From Macrotrachela quadricornifera (Eukaryota > Rotifera > Eurotatoria > Philodinida > Philodinidae), in NCBI GenBank assembly GCA_022393335.1, contig JAJEKB010021317.1:218502-282501 (forward strand): 64,000 bases of DNA. Reading direction: 5' to 3'. Numbering within the stretch: position 1 is the first letter of the stretch; the number at the start of each line of letters is the position of its first letter. Below are positions 33,630 through 45,605 of the stretch, piece by piece. The position numbers and the translations under genes are program-made. Under the pieces are notes generated by a model that was not told the DNA's origin, searched no databases, and saw nothing but the letters and a program-made list of their open reading frames with translations.

Positions 33630-34225
33630 ATTACTACTGCCCATTTCAAAATAAAAGGCGGCTGGGTAGTTTTTGAACAACTTTTGATGGGAACAAGATA
33701 GAGAGCTGCAACTTTCTCCGTTGGAAAGAGGCTGATCCAGCGCATCGATTCATATAAAATATTGAGACTTATTATATAAATAAATAGTGACTTATAGTCA
33801 TCTTGAAAGAACAGGCGGTTGCTCTATGAAGATAAGGGAAATTCTAAACTTTGAGAAAAGGATTAGAATCGGGAGCTGACCAGCTACAAAAGTGTATGCA
33901 AGATTTGATTGAAAATTTTAGTGCTTTGGAAGTTCTCGGTACGATATCCGACAATTCGACTCCATTTTGCCAGTAGTTTCTATAAGAAAATTCAGTTTTT
34001 TGAGATTTTTTCCTAAAAAAATCAGACTTGTTTTGACAAGATTTTTTATACAATTATTGCAAGAAGTTTCAAAAGTCTAAGTTAGAAGTCATCGTCTTAT
34101 ATGGTTCGATGCGCTTTTATCCGCTCTTTCCAACGGTAAAAACTACAGCTCTCTACCGTTTTTCTATCAAAAGTTATTCAAAAAATACCCACCCGCCTTT
34201 TATTTTGAAATGGGCAGTAGTTTAC
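33630..34225. repeat. Foldback element, arms about 125 bp
   Basis: The left arm (about 33630-33757), CTACTGCCCATTTCAAAATA onwards, is mirrored by the right arm (about 34098-34225). A related half-arm (TTTTGATAGGAACAAGATAG) appears at about 30207 inside the long-armed element, so this is a family. Frames running off the end of the secreted-protein gene into this region are not coding. Confidence 0.78.
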
Positions 34226-36487
34226 TGCATGATCGGCAAGACCACCATCACGATTGTAATATTGTTATTTAAAATCTCAACTATTTTTTATCTTTTCTGA
34301 AAAAAAGCGTTCTACGGCGCTTAAAAAATGCTTAAAAGTTTGTTTGTTTGTCCAAGCCAATCAGATGAGAGATTGATGGTTAAAAGAACATACTCGGCCC
34401 AAACGAAAACTATGTATGTCTGATAACTGAAGTCTCATACACCGATCTTAGATTTCTATTTGGTATAACTGCAGCCAATCAATGTCTCAATGTGAAAATT
34501 TCGACCAATCAAGTTTCTCGACGTGGAGATTTCGAGGAGCGGGTGGGAATGTGAGACCAGTTACCATGACGTATTTCGACTTATATACGGATCTCATCAG
34601 ATGGCTTTTTCTCTAATTCGATTCAAAATGTTTTTTATTATTTAATTTAAAGATGACAATGTAAAAAATAGTTGACGCCTATGCCCCCTATGTAATTTCG
34701 TTTGGTTTTAGTATTTTTTGTTTGTGGCTAGTATGACGAGTCGAAAGCACCATACGGAACTTTGAACTTTTCTAGTTTAAATAAGGTCAAAAATTGAAGC
34801 CTTTTATATAGAAATTACCGAAAAATTACTAGTATTTCGAGGTTTTAATTATAGAAACACAATGTAAATCGAAGATAAACACGATAGCCCAAATCAACAT
34901 TGAAAAAAATACAACAAACTCTCGCTTTCTTCGAAAATATGTATCGGGTTGTGCATCACCTTTTTCTAGGGGGGTGATAACATGATTTCAAAAAGAGTAA
35001 ATTGGATATTTTTTAGATAGTTCGATAGAGCTCGTCGAACTCTACAAAACTGTATATACAAAATTTTTTTGCGCGAATTTGCTGAAATAAATACAGTAGG
35101 GTGCAAAAACAATTGCCGCTAGTATTCGACAAAGTTATTTCGCTAAAGATAATAAATATCAAAAGCTTCTTTTCGTACATAGTCCACACACCATCGAGTA
35201 TACAAATATAATAAGTGACAGCTACCTTGGCTTTCGTACAGGTCAAAAAGAGGAAAATAGTCTGTCTTCATCGCTATACTCAAAGTAACTTAGGCTCATT
35301 TTCTCCATGCATATGAATTCTGTTACGACTTAAAAGTTGCTTTTGGAGTAAAGTGAAATCAGCTATGAGTCTTACTTTGGATCCGAATTTTATAGCCGAA
35401 ATTTCAGCTTGATATAATGGTACAGCCAAGAAATAAACCAAATGTCACCTCATCGAATTGCGACCCATATTTGCAACTGAAGATGCATTCTGAGAAGTTT
35501 TCATTTGGAACCAAACTCATCTATTAGCTGAGTTGTATCCACTCTAAAAATTTTAATTCGATTGAATGAACTATTATTGAGAAAATGTGAAAATCGAAGT
35601 AGAAATACCGTTTGTGCATAGACTTATATTTCATTAGATACTATGAGCAAAGAACTCCGCTAATAATACGATTTTCACTGCTCAACGGTCGTCCTAGTCT
35701 CGGTTTTGTAACATGCCTATTTGATACACAAAAAACAGGTAGTATACGAATCGTGATGCCTTTCGGCCAACATAATGACACTTGCAGAGATCTCGGTCAT
35801 GCTGCACTCCATAACACCTGCTTGACTATCCAGAAAAGTTTCAAAAGGATCCATCCATACGCTCGTCAGATAGAGCTCAAGAAACTGCATGTGTGCAACG
35901 GCAATATTTTTAATTTGGAGACTTTGCTCTATGTGACTGTAAAAGAATCAGCTTTATAATATCTTGTACAAGCTTATAATTTAGATTGATACTTGTGCCA
36001 AAGTTTATGCATCGGTCTTCTACTATATAAAGATGACATAAACTGACGGAGAGCGGCATCTTTTTTTTAGAAATTAATTTTAATTTGCTTTTTGAAATTT
36101 CCCTCATTACAATTAACGTGAAAAGTTCCATTAAAAAAAATTTTATTTTTTCCATCTTTTCACATTCATCTTTAAAGTTTTATAAGTTTTATTTAAGTAA
36201 AATGAAAATTAGTTTTTATTTTTAATTAATAAAGGAAAATCTTAATTGAGTAATTAAAAAAAATCTGTGTAGAGTAAAATATTCTGATTAGTTGATGTTA
36301 ACATCAAATAGATATAAGATAAAGGATTAACCGATCACAATGCGTAAATCAACTTCAGTCGATCCCACATTTTCTCGGTGTGTGGTATAGAACCTGTGCG
36401 CAACAAACACAAGCAAAAAAGTGAAACAATAGCAAATCACACATGATTGGCCCTGAAATTTTCTGATGGGGCCCGATATAGCATAGA
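34226..36487. other. Intergenic stretch
   Basis: The longest frame (35612-35959, plus, 115 codons) has no motif I recognise and unremarkable composition. No element ends found. Confidence 0.4.
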
Positions 36488-36710
36488 TACTATTCGATAG
36501 AGAAAATTATTCTCTATCGAACTGTGTATTTGGTTTTTTCCGAAAAAGTGTCTAGTAATGACACAAAATGTCATTAAAGATGAGATTATAGCGACCTCTT
36601 AATGATATACTTTGTTTGTATTGAGTTAAGTCTCATTATTTGCCACCTAAAAATAAAACCAAAAACACAGTTCGATAGAAAATAATTTTCTCTATTGATT
36701 AGTACCAAAA
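36488..36710. repeat. Short foldback repeat
   Basis: TCTCTATCGAACTGTGTATT at the left is mirrored by AACACAGTTCGATAGAA at the right. Arms are about 50 bp and the left arm itself carries an ATTCGATAGAGAA / TTCTCTATCGAA hairpin. Confidence 0.7.
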
Positions 36711-37146
36711 TTATATCTAGTCCCGTTCAAAAAACTAAGGGATCAATCATAGAGCATTTGCCATTGATTCGATTACTCATCGCCCTCAGCGTCCACACCA
36801 GTGATTGAGGTCTCATTATGTTATGTTTTATGTATTTACAATTGATTGGATCTATTTTCTCTAATCATTATTCAAATGTATGTTGCAATTTTGTATATTG
36901 TTGATTATAAATATTTTTTTATTATTTATTTGTCCTATTTTTATACATAATAATATTTTCCTTCTTCTTTTACTCATTTATTGAATGATAATCATATTAA
37001 CTTGATTTTTTTTTCTTTATTTAAACAGAATTTCCAAATTGACATTTATAAATTTATTCTTTTGTTTGTTATGGAATACTAAAGGTTCAAATATATAACA
37101 TATAAAACAAAATATTAAACGAAAATTTGAATCTTTTTTAGATAAA
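36711..37146. other. AT-rich upstream region of the small CxxC protein gene
   Basis: A good acceptor-like TTTTTTAG lies 5 bp before the ATG at 37147. This would suit either a 5' UTR intron or spliced-leader trans-splicing, known in rotifers. That is inference only. Confidence 0.4.
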
Positions 37147-37355
37147 ATGTGCAGACAAACAACATGTTCAAAATGTGGAAAACCAACATGGGCTGGTAAT
37201 TATTCATAAAATTTTTTTCAATTTGATTAAATAAAAATAATTTATATATATTAGGTTGTGGTCAACATATTGAACAAGCATTACGAGATGTTCCTGTAGA
37301 TCAACGATGTAAATGTGAAAAAAGTCAAATGGAGCGATTATGCATTTTATTATAA
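37147..37355 (+). CDS. Small conserved CxxC/CGxH protein, two exons, 49 aa
   Basis: Exons 37147-37195 and 37255-37355 flank a 59 bp GT-AG intron (GTAATT donor, TATATTAG acceptor) and join in phase inside a Gly codon. The product starts MCRQTTCSKCGKPTWAGCGQ, continues HIEQALRDVPVDQRCKC, and ends after 49 residues. I recognise this as a short conserved protein seen in many fungi, protists and bacteria, with the pattern MCR..TC..CGK.TW.GCG.H...AL..VP...RC.C. The paired Cys and His suggest a zinc site. No function is known to me. It is too short for usual ORF cut-offs. An AATAAA lies about 30 bp after the stop. The preserved splice sites and motif argue it is an active gene. Confidence 0.85.
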
Positions 37356-37857
37356 AGACTTTTTTTGTTTTTATATGTCAAATTCAACTAAATAAATATT
37401 ACTAATTACCATCCATTGTTAACTTTTTCATTATTAATTAAATAAATTAATTTTATATTTGTCAAAATTAAGATAATTTATATTTCTATAAACATAACAT
37501 TACATAATCAATATTCATTATTTTTTGAATTTATTTTATTTTTATTTAAAATTATATTTGTATCAAGATTAAAATACTCAATTAGACTATATTAAACTAG
37601 AAGCCTCTAAGAAATGTTAGACTTGTGGGATGCGTGCTCAAGCTGTACCTTCCTGTACTCTTCTGTATTCTCATTGTAGTTCTCTGTACATCCATTGAAC
37701 TTCGAAAGTCTATCGTTTTCACCCTTAGTTGAACTTCAATATCAGAGGAAAAATTAATTTAACCCCTTTACCGGCGATTTTTGGACCCGTAAAGTTCTTT
37801 TGAAGATTAGAACTAATGATAAAATTCTCTCTTGAAGAAACAGATAAACTGTGTTAC
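37356..37857. other. Spacer with a lone piggyBac-like end at 37759
   Basis: TTAA at 37759-37762 is followed by CCCCTTTACCGGCGATTTTT, which looks like a piggyBac-type terminus. I found no partner end. Confidence 0.4.
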
Positions 37858-38153
37858 TTAACCCTTTCAATCCCGGATGTCATCTCGTAGATGACATGCA
37901 GAATAGAAAAGAAATATTTTGCGTTCTGTCGTCTTCTTAAACGATGATATCATATGATATGTTTCAAATTCAATTTGTTCATCACACGTGGCTCTTCTTA
38001 TAACAGCAATTTCTTGTCTTTTTTATGTTTACCCTAATGAGCCTATATTTCAAACGCAGCTGATTATGACGACAGAATGCAAGAAAGAGAGATTTAACGA
38101 TTTTTTTCGTGCTTGTATAGAACGAAAGAAAACTTCGGGATTGAAAGGGTTAA
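37858..38153. mobile_element. PiggyBac-type MITE, 296 bp
   Basis: TTAA at 37858-37861 and 38150-38153 flank perfect 14 bp inverted repeats, CCCTTTCAATCCCG and CGGGATTGAAAGGG. Near the centre of each half, GACGACAGAATGCAAGAAA-like sequence mirrors TTTTGCGTTCTGTCGTC, so the whole unit is partly self-complementary. No coding capacity. Confidence 0.85.
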
Positions 38154-41100
38154 TCTTGAGTAACTGTAAATTAATTTCATCTATACAGTATCATTCTTCT
38201 TTCTACCAGATTCATTGATCTTAATTTATCATAGTTCTGTGACCAATCATATGAAAGTTCCTAAAGAAGAGAAACACTTGTAAAAAAATAATATAGATAA
38301 TCTTAAACTTCAAGACTACTTTACAAAAATAATAATAATAAAAATCAGTATAACTAGTAATGAAAAGTTTAAATTTTATATGATTTTCCCTATTTTTGAA
38401 TAATCAACAACAAGTAAAACACGATATTTTGCTCTTGTCAACTCTCTTCAACGTCGATCATAATCAGTCAAAACCAGAATATACCTAATTCACTATACAA
38501 TTCTAATGTATAAATAATGAATAATTAATTTTCAGTATAAAACCTAAAACATCATTAATATCACTTTATGTAAAAGTTATTTTTTTTTAAATCAAATATT
38601 TAATTTGTAAAGTAAATGTACTATGCAAATAAAAAAATGATCATGAAATATAAAAATGATGTAATTTACATTGTTTTAATGAAAAATTTTCCACAGAGAT
38701 ATGGTGTCGAAAGTGAAATACATGTTATGATTCATCATGAAAAGAATTTTTTGGAGAATGCTTTTGAAATTCATACAATGTTTTGGAATTTTTCATTACA
38801 TGAAAATGATTAATTTTACGCCATGATAATAATTTGCAACGCATAAAAACATTTTCCTAGACAAAATCAAAATTTAATCAAACCCATATGGTTAAAACAA
38901 TGGAAAAAAATTCACCGTCTATGTGACCTGCAGACTTACGAGGGAACTTTCCAGCGTATCTAAACCCTTTAGGTAGGAAACTGCAAAATGACTTTTTTTC
39001 AGTCTCAGTCTCGATGGAAATTCTTTACTGGTCCTGATTCCGATCCCGGTCCTACTAAAAATTTTTCCCATGACTTTGATCTTCACTACGTAGATATGGT
39101 TCTGTTTCTAAACTCAAGTAACATTTTTTGTGTACTCAAAAAGTTCATACACTCTAGAATCAATCAGTATGTCTGACCCTGCGTTTACACGATAACTCTT
39201 TACAATTACATTCGATTGAGATGATATTTTGTGCATAGAATTGTCTCATCAATATTTCGGTCAAGAGAAGAAGATGAGAAAGATCCGTCTAGAAATGGAT
39301 GAATTAGAGAAAAAATTGTCATTATTGACCATACTATACCTGAAGGAGTGGAATACAGAGATTTTTTCAAAAACATTTCTTTTCTCAGAATTATTCACAA
39401 CATATATAAGTCGACTCAGTTTTTAACGGTGATTTCGAATCTGATATTAGTTTTGAACCAAATCGTAGCTTTCTAACAAAACATCGCCCGAAAAAGGTCT
39501 TAAAGTGCACAGAAATTGCATCCCGGAACCAAATTGCCTATATATGTTTCAGATGACCAATAGTTTTCAAGTTTCCCAAATGCTTGCTATTGAAAGGTAA
39601 AAACCCGAGTTCGATAGCTATTAATACTGGTGATTTATTAGGAAAATACTGATACATGTATCTATCATATATCTCTTATAAATTCATAATGTTGATTACG
39701 ATCGTTATCTCTCCAGATACCAACGCCAATCCATTCTGAAATAACACTTTCTACCCAGTTTTTCCAAGCTAAACATGAATATGAACTCAGATTCTGTAAT
39801 TTCTAAAGATATTGTATCACTTTTGAAGTAAAGTCAATAATCAATAGATAAGATCGCCTACAATGTGCTCCATGTGAGTTTGGCTTCCCAGTTTTTTTTA
39901 TCTTTACAAATTAGTGGCAAGAAATGTGTCTTGACGGGATCTGTCTTGTGGGAAAATCAGTCTAGTACTTCTATCAGATAACTTCCTTATTTGAGTAGAA
40001 TGAATTTGTAGACTAAACTATTTTCTGTTCAATTGAGACGTCCTCGAGCTCAAATGGACAAGTCGTTCACGAGATACGGTCTCGAGGATGAGGACAGACT
40101 CGACAATTATTTTTTAGATAGTTTGATAAAATCAATTTTTCGTCATTTCTTTTTAATTTTTGAGGTACACATAACACTCGGATTTAAATCCGACGTTTCC
40201 ATAGAGAATGACAATAAACAACATACAGATAGATTCTTTTTTCTGGTTGTATCACTCTTGGATTTGACTGAAAAAAGTTGTCTAAAATTGATTATTTCTG
40301 TACTCTTGTTGTAGACATTCTGAGGCCTACAAAAAAATTCCTTAATAATCTCGAGAAACTTTTTGATCTAAAAAATATACAAAAGACAGTACTACGTTGT
40401 GTGTAATATCATTTTTTAAATTATTCTTCAACATATCGTATACCTTATGATAATGACGTTTTTAAGTGCATCCATTCATGATTTTTTGATTGATTTTACA
40501 AAAGAAAAGCTGACACAATAAATATTTCAATCAATCGTATCTTGCATCATTTTAAATTATACTTATCTCGCAGAAATATCCTTCGTTAAAAAATCGAAAA
40601 GTATTCAAGTTGGTTTTCTCCAATGTAAACTTGACGAATTTTGTTCCCAGAGAAATAAAGCACATGGTTGTCTTATTTACCTTTATTTTGCTGTTTCTCT
40701 CGTCACACACATGTTATTTTGAAAGACAAATACTTTTTCATTCTGTTGCACGACTCACGCTAAAACATCAATTTGGCGAATTATTGTCGTTCGTATAACA
40801 ATAAACGTTGTTGAAGCCTGTTGAAGGTATGCTTTTTTTCCATATCATCGAAATTATCGAACTATGATATTTTTTTGCGAAATTGTTTTATGATATGTCA
40901 ATATATATTAATCGATTCTATTCAATTTTGCAAAACACATTTAAGAAGAATTGTTGAAGTATATAGAGATAAAAATCTGATCCTCCAGCTCTCCCATAGA
41001 TCGTAATGAAATCTCAATGGATTGTTCATAGAAGTAAATTTGATTAATATATAATTAATAGTGATCTCATCCAAACTTTTTCTTTATACTGCAAAAAATA

Positions 41101-41314
41101 CTCATGTCAACGAGATTTTTCATTTGATGTAAGATAATACTAGCCTTGTTGAAAACCATCCAATGAGTCATTTTAAACGCTTTATATGCCATTTCCTCCT
41201 TTGCTACTGTTTTGAAAAGCAACAGAATTAAAGTTTTGATATTTAACGGTAAATATATTTGATTAACATTTTTTGCTCTATGTGTAATAGATTTACAGTG
41301 ATCTCGATAGAAAA
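38154..41314. other. Long intergenic stretch without recognisable genes
   Basis: Several short frames (for example 38616-38813 and 40033-40314) show no motif. A small TCC/CGATCC-rich patch lies at 39030-39055. No ordered element seen by eye. Confidence 0.4.
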
Positions 41315-44300
41315 ATGGACAATGAACTTCTTTTGTCGAATAGTTGTGACCAGCAAATTAATTCGAATTTACAAGAAAAGAATGACATTTCAAACGCATT
41401 GATATTGCAAAACGAAGTTAATAGTAAGTTATCAATATTCATTCAATGTCATACACATTTACACCATTTGTTTATTGAAATTGGGTGTCTAATCATGCAT
41501 ATGTTTGACAAGGTCATAAAATACTATTGTTTTATACTGCCAGTGATTTATCTAGTGGGTGGGCATGAGAGGGCTGACCTAACCGAAAGCGAAATCTAGA
41601 TAAGATACTGCTGACTAAGGCGAATAGATGTTGACCACCCAAAAAACAAAATCTGAATAAAACACAATATAATGGTAAATGGAAAGGACAGGGGACGTTA
41701 AGCAATGAAACCAGTCTCTCTCCAAAATCGTTTTTTTTTCTTTTCAAATGGTGTATAGAAATCTTGGAAGTTAGTTGCCATTTATTTGAGATCATTTTTA
41801 CACGATTCAATTTTTGAGATCGCTGCCTGAAAACTCAGTATGACCTAGGTTTTATGAAACCATAGGGTATAATCTTCATATCAGAAGTCTTTGTATGCTT
41901 GCTTAGTGCGTTCAATCCGATTTATATATCGAATGAAAACTTTCGCTTTCCTTCATCGATTGGTATATAGACTTTCCAGAAAATAATGTTCGTTGGGGGT
42001 TTTCTATAGACTATACTGTAAATGACTAAAAGTTCTGTTTTGTGTTGGTACTTGAGAGTTTTTGATGACAATAATGAAGTCTCTTGATGAAGCAAACATC
42101 ATATTTGAAATCAGCACCCAAAACAGGACTTTTTACTATGTTTGAATATTGTTCACTTCAAAAGAGTGCTTTCCTCATGACTTAACCCAGATGAAATAGC
42201 ACCATTTTGTAGAGCTTTCTAAGGGCTATCATATGATGTATAATCCAGAGTGGATGACTGCCGTCCCGAAACTAAAGATGGCTAGTTAGTCATAGATATT
42301 TGCACTTTCAGATAGATCAATATACAGTATAGTCTATAGAAAAACCCAAATGAACATCATTTTCCGAAAAGTGTATATACCATTCGATGGAGGAAAGTGA
42401 GAGCTTTCATTCGATATATAAATCAGATTGAACACACTATGCAAGCATACAAAGACTGCTGATGTGAAGATTATACCTTATAGTTCCGTAAAACCTGGGC
42501 CGTACTAAGTTTTCAGGCAGCGGTTTATAGATAGAATCATGTAAAAATGATCTCAAATAAATGGCAATTAACTTCCAACACTTCTATACATCATTTGGAA
42601 AGGGACTGATTTTATCGTTTAACCTCCCCTCTCCTCTGTGATGTTTCTTGATTTTATTCTATTACGATCATATTAGGTTCTTTCATCGGTAGTATGAACA
42701 ATAATGAGAAAATTACATTCGAAATATTTTCCGATGAACTAATTCTAATGATCTGTTGTTATCTCTCATCGACTGATATTTTATATGCAATAAATAATTT
42801 AAATTCTCGTTTAAACACAACAATTATGCAGTTTCGATCTTCTTTAAGTTTATCGAATACAAGTTGGTCACAGTTTCAGTATCTGATTTCATCAACGGCA
42901 ATTCTTGAACAAATTGAAGTTTTAACAGATGATAACAGTCAAGCTCAATGCATAACATCAGTCATTTGTTCAAACATTTCAAAATTCATTTATTTAAAAA
43001 AATTATACTTGTTCGATATTACAAGTGATGAATTGTTTTATTTATGTTCTGAGCAATTTAAATATTTGGAATATCTAGAAGAATTCAATGTTACTATTGA
43101 TCGATCTAATAAATTTTCTTTAACTGATCTTGAAGCCACAATTATGTTTATCAATATTTTTAGTAAAATCACATTGAAAAAAAGTTATTTTGAAATACCC
43201 AGACATTTTTGTAATCTTACCGAAATAATGAAAAAACATGAAAATCTTCCTCGCATCAATATAAAGAAATATACTTCTCGTTTAGAATCAACAGATGATT
43301 TGTTTTTGTTATTCAAATTGGCACCTTATTTGGAAAATTTAGTGATTAAATTTGAAAATATTGGTATTCATCCGTTTGAAGATTTAAATACTTCTTTATT
43401 ATTATCTTTACGTAATGTTCGTTTTTGTTGGTTTCATAGTCGAGAAATAACATTTTCATTCGTCGAACGACTTTTATCTTGTATACCAAAGACTCTACAA
43501 ATTTTAGGTTTGGCTGCAGATACATATGATAAAACTTTTCTAAATGGTCAAATTCTCGAGCAATACTTAAAAGTACAATTTCCTAGCCTTCAACGATTTG
43601 ATTATTTCATCACTTGCCTGAATATTTTTGTTGATCAAATCGAAGTATACATTCATTCAGTACTGATTTCTTCTTAATAGAAAAACAATGGTTTATTAAT
43701 TGTTATCCGAATACAGCAAATGCTTTTCATTTACATACAATTCCACTTGTTTTTAAAAAAATCTCAACATATGATGCACCAAACGCTGTAGAAAATCTCA
43801 AAACTACGATGAGTAAAGATAGAAATTCATTATTAGAGGCACACAAACATCTACATACTCTTGATATTCTGAAGTCAACATCGAATTCTATGGCTCTACA
43901 ATTGTTTAATTTTTGTCCAAATTTGAAATGTTTGATTCTTCAAAAATGTACTATCGGTAAGTTTATTAAAGAAAAACACTTTCAAAACAATTAGTAAGTG
44001 AGAATCTCACCATGAGTCGAGGATGTACTTTTCTTTTCGTTCTCAAATATTAACTATTCCATTTTTATTTAGATGTAAACAATACACAGTCATTACTTGC
44101 TTCAGAAAGATTAACAAGGTTAAAGGAAAAATTTTCGGCTTTATCAAATTTACGAACATTAATTGTAAAGGATGGTTATGATAACTATGAATTTCTCCAC
44201 TATATATTAATGAATACACCATATCTGCAAGAAATATCTTCCGAAATAAATATAATTTTAAATTTTGAAAATAATTTTAAAGAATCAGTTCTATGGTCTT

Positions 44301-44638
44301 CGTTGAAAATTCGAATCAAACAACTCGATCTAAAAATCATTGATGAATATAATGAACAAATAATCGATAAACTAAAGGAAATTTTTGTATTATTTTCAAA
44401 TGTGAAATATTTTAAGTTGAAGTTTGAATTACAGCTGCCACCAGAACTTTCAAATCTCTTTACTTTAATAATAACAAATCTTCAAGATCTGGTATCGTTT
44501 ACAATCGAAACTAATTCTTCTCTAACAATTCAACATTTAAAACAAGAATATAAAGAGATTATAGCAACATTAATGAACAAAGAAGAAAGTGAATTTTATT
44601 TCGAAATTGATACTTATCTATTAACTCTATGGATATAA
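41315..44638 (+). pseudogene. F-box / LRR-type gene, three exons, with one frameshift
   Basis: Model: exon 1 41315-41423, exon 2 42677-43956, exon 3 44073-44638. Exon 1 (MDNELLLSNSCDQQIN...) ends at a GTAAGT donor and joins in phase to TTAG at 42676, reading EVNSSFIGSMNNNEK. Starting at the internal ATG 42694 is the alternative. The F-box follows (FEIFSDELILMICCYLSS, then LNSRL). Intron 2 (GTAAGT...TTTAG, 116 bp) also restores frame. Near 43645 the frame shifts by -1: the first frame ends at 43677, while the other continues SIHSFSTDFFLIEKQWFINC through NAFHLHTIPLVF. That stretch aligns in layout with SKFNEEFWFNN...YFYTLPFHF of the F-box gene at 19154. The stretch is conserved, so the break is an indel (true or assembly) and not an intron. 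Confidence 0.68.
41681..42639. mobile_element. Foldback element filling F-box gene intron 1, arms about 330 bp
   Basis: The left arm (about 41681-42024) and right arm (about 42318-42639) are complements over most of their length. Landmarks are GGCATTTATTTGAGATC-type sequence (ATTTGAGATCATTTTTACA with its mirror) and TTCTATAGACTATACTGTA. The spacer of about 290 bp holds smaller inverted repeats. No transposase. Confidence 0.82.
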
Positions 44639-45605
44639 TTTTAAACTTTTTTGTTTTATTATTTAAATTATATTTAATCGATTCGTGTTGAAGCTGATTT
44701 AAATCGTTTAGACTCTTAATCGAATATTGAGATTTTCTGGGAGGTAACGAAAGTTAATCGATTTCAGCGGGACAAAGATTAATTAAGTTTGTAATTGGTT
44801 ATTCAGGTTTTCTGAAAGAAAATCTATTTTAATCGATTTTTTTAGTTTTAATCAATTATAATCGATTAAAAAGTAAGAATAGGGTCAAACTAAGTAAAAC
44901 GTAAGAATAGATTAAAATCGATCAAGAGGTAAGTGCTACACTAAAATCCGTTTAAGAAATGATCAAAGATTAAAGCCTAAAATTTTCCACTGAGATGCTA
45001 TGTAGCTTTTTTTCTCTCTTTTTCTTTTCTTCACTCGTCATTATGATTTGTGTTATCAAGCCCAATAACCTTATTTATTTCCATTTTTTTGGTTGATGGG
45101 GAGTTATGTTACAGTGAGAAAGCGTATATGTTCTTCTACATTTTCTCTAAAGTACGTTACACTGATATACTCTATTCACATGCTTTTCTTTTTGCTTATT
45201 TTTTTTAACATTCCTTTTTTTTCATCATTATTCGAGCCGAAATAAAGATAAAGAAGAATCGAATAAAGGGAGCTGTCATAGATAGGATAAGAGAAAAGAG
45301 AAGAATGAAAAATAATATATTTCTTATCGATATCATTTTTCTTTCGTTTATTCGATATATTTGCACGCTCATCTATATGTGCACATGACTTATCCTATTT
45401 TTATCATCGTGTTACATTATTGACTGTTCTCTTTTGTGTATCTCATTCTGTCTCTTTCTCTTTTCTTCTATACTTTCGTATACTTTTTATTCATCATCAT
45501 TTATTTTTTTTTTAGTACTGGCATTATCCTGTTGTATTCATAAAACGATATATTCGGTTGTTGTCTCATAGAAACGTCTTCGTAAATTGTTCTTAATTCA
45601 TCAAA
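44639..45605. other. Intergenic region with clustered AATCGATT words
   Basis: Between 44700 and 44930, variants of TTAATCGATTT recur at least six times, giving dispersed palindromes. The rest is pyrimidine-rich and leads into the oxygenase gene at 45606. Confidence 0.5.

Noticed and set aside
33230..33701. Frames running past the end of the secreted-protein gene
   Set aside because: They are in other frames of the gene or in the following foldback repeat.
35612..35959. 115-codon frame as a gene
   Set aside because: No recognisable domain, no splice or poly(A) context, and no sign of coding constraint visible by eye.
43630..43680. Short intron in the second F-box gene
   Set aside because: Possible splice pairs would be 36 or 51 bp and would remove sequence conserved with the F-box gene at 19154. 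A single indel explains the frame change better.
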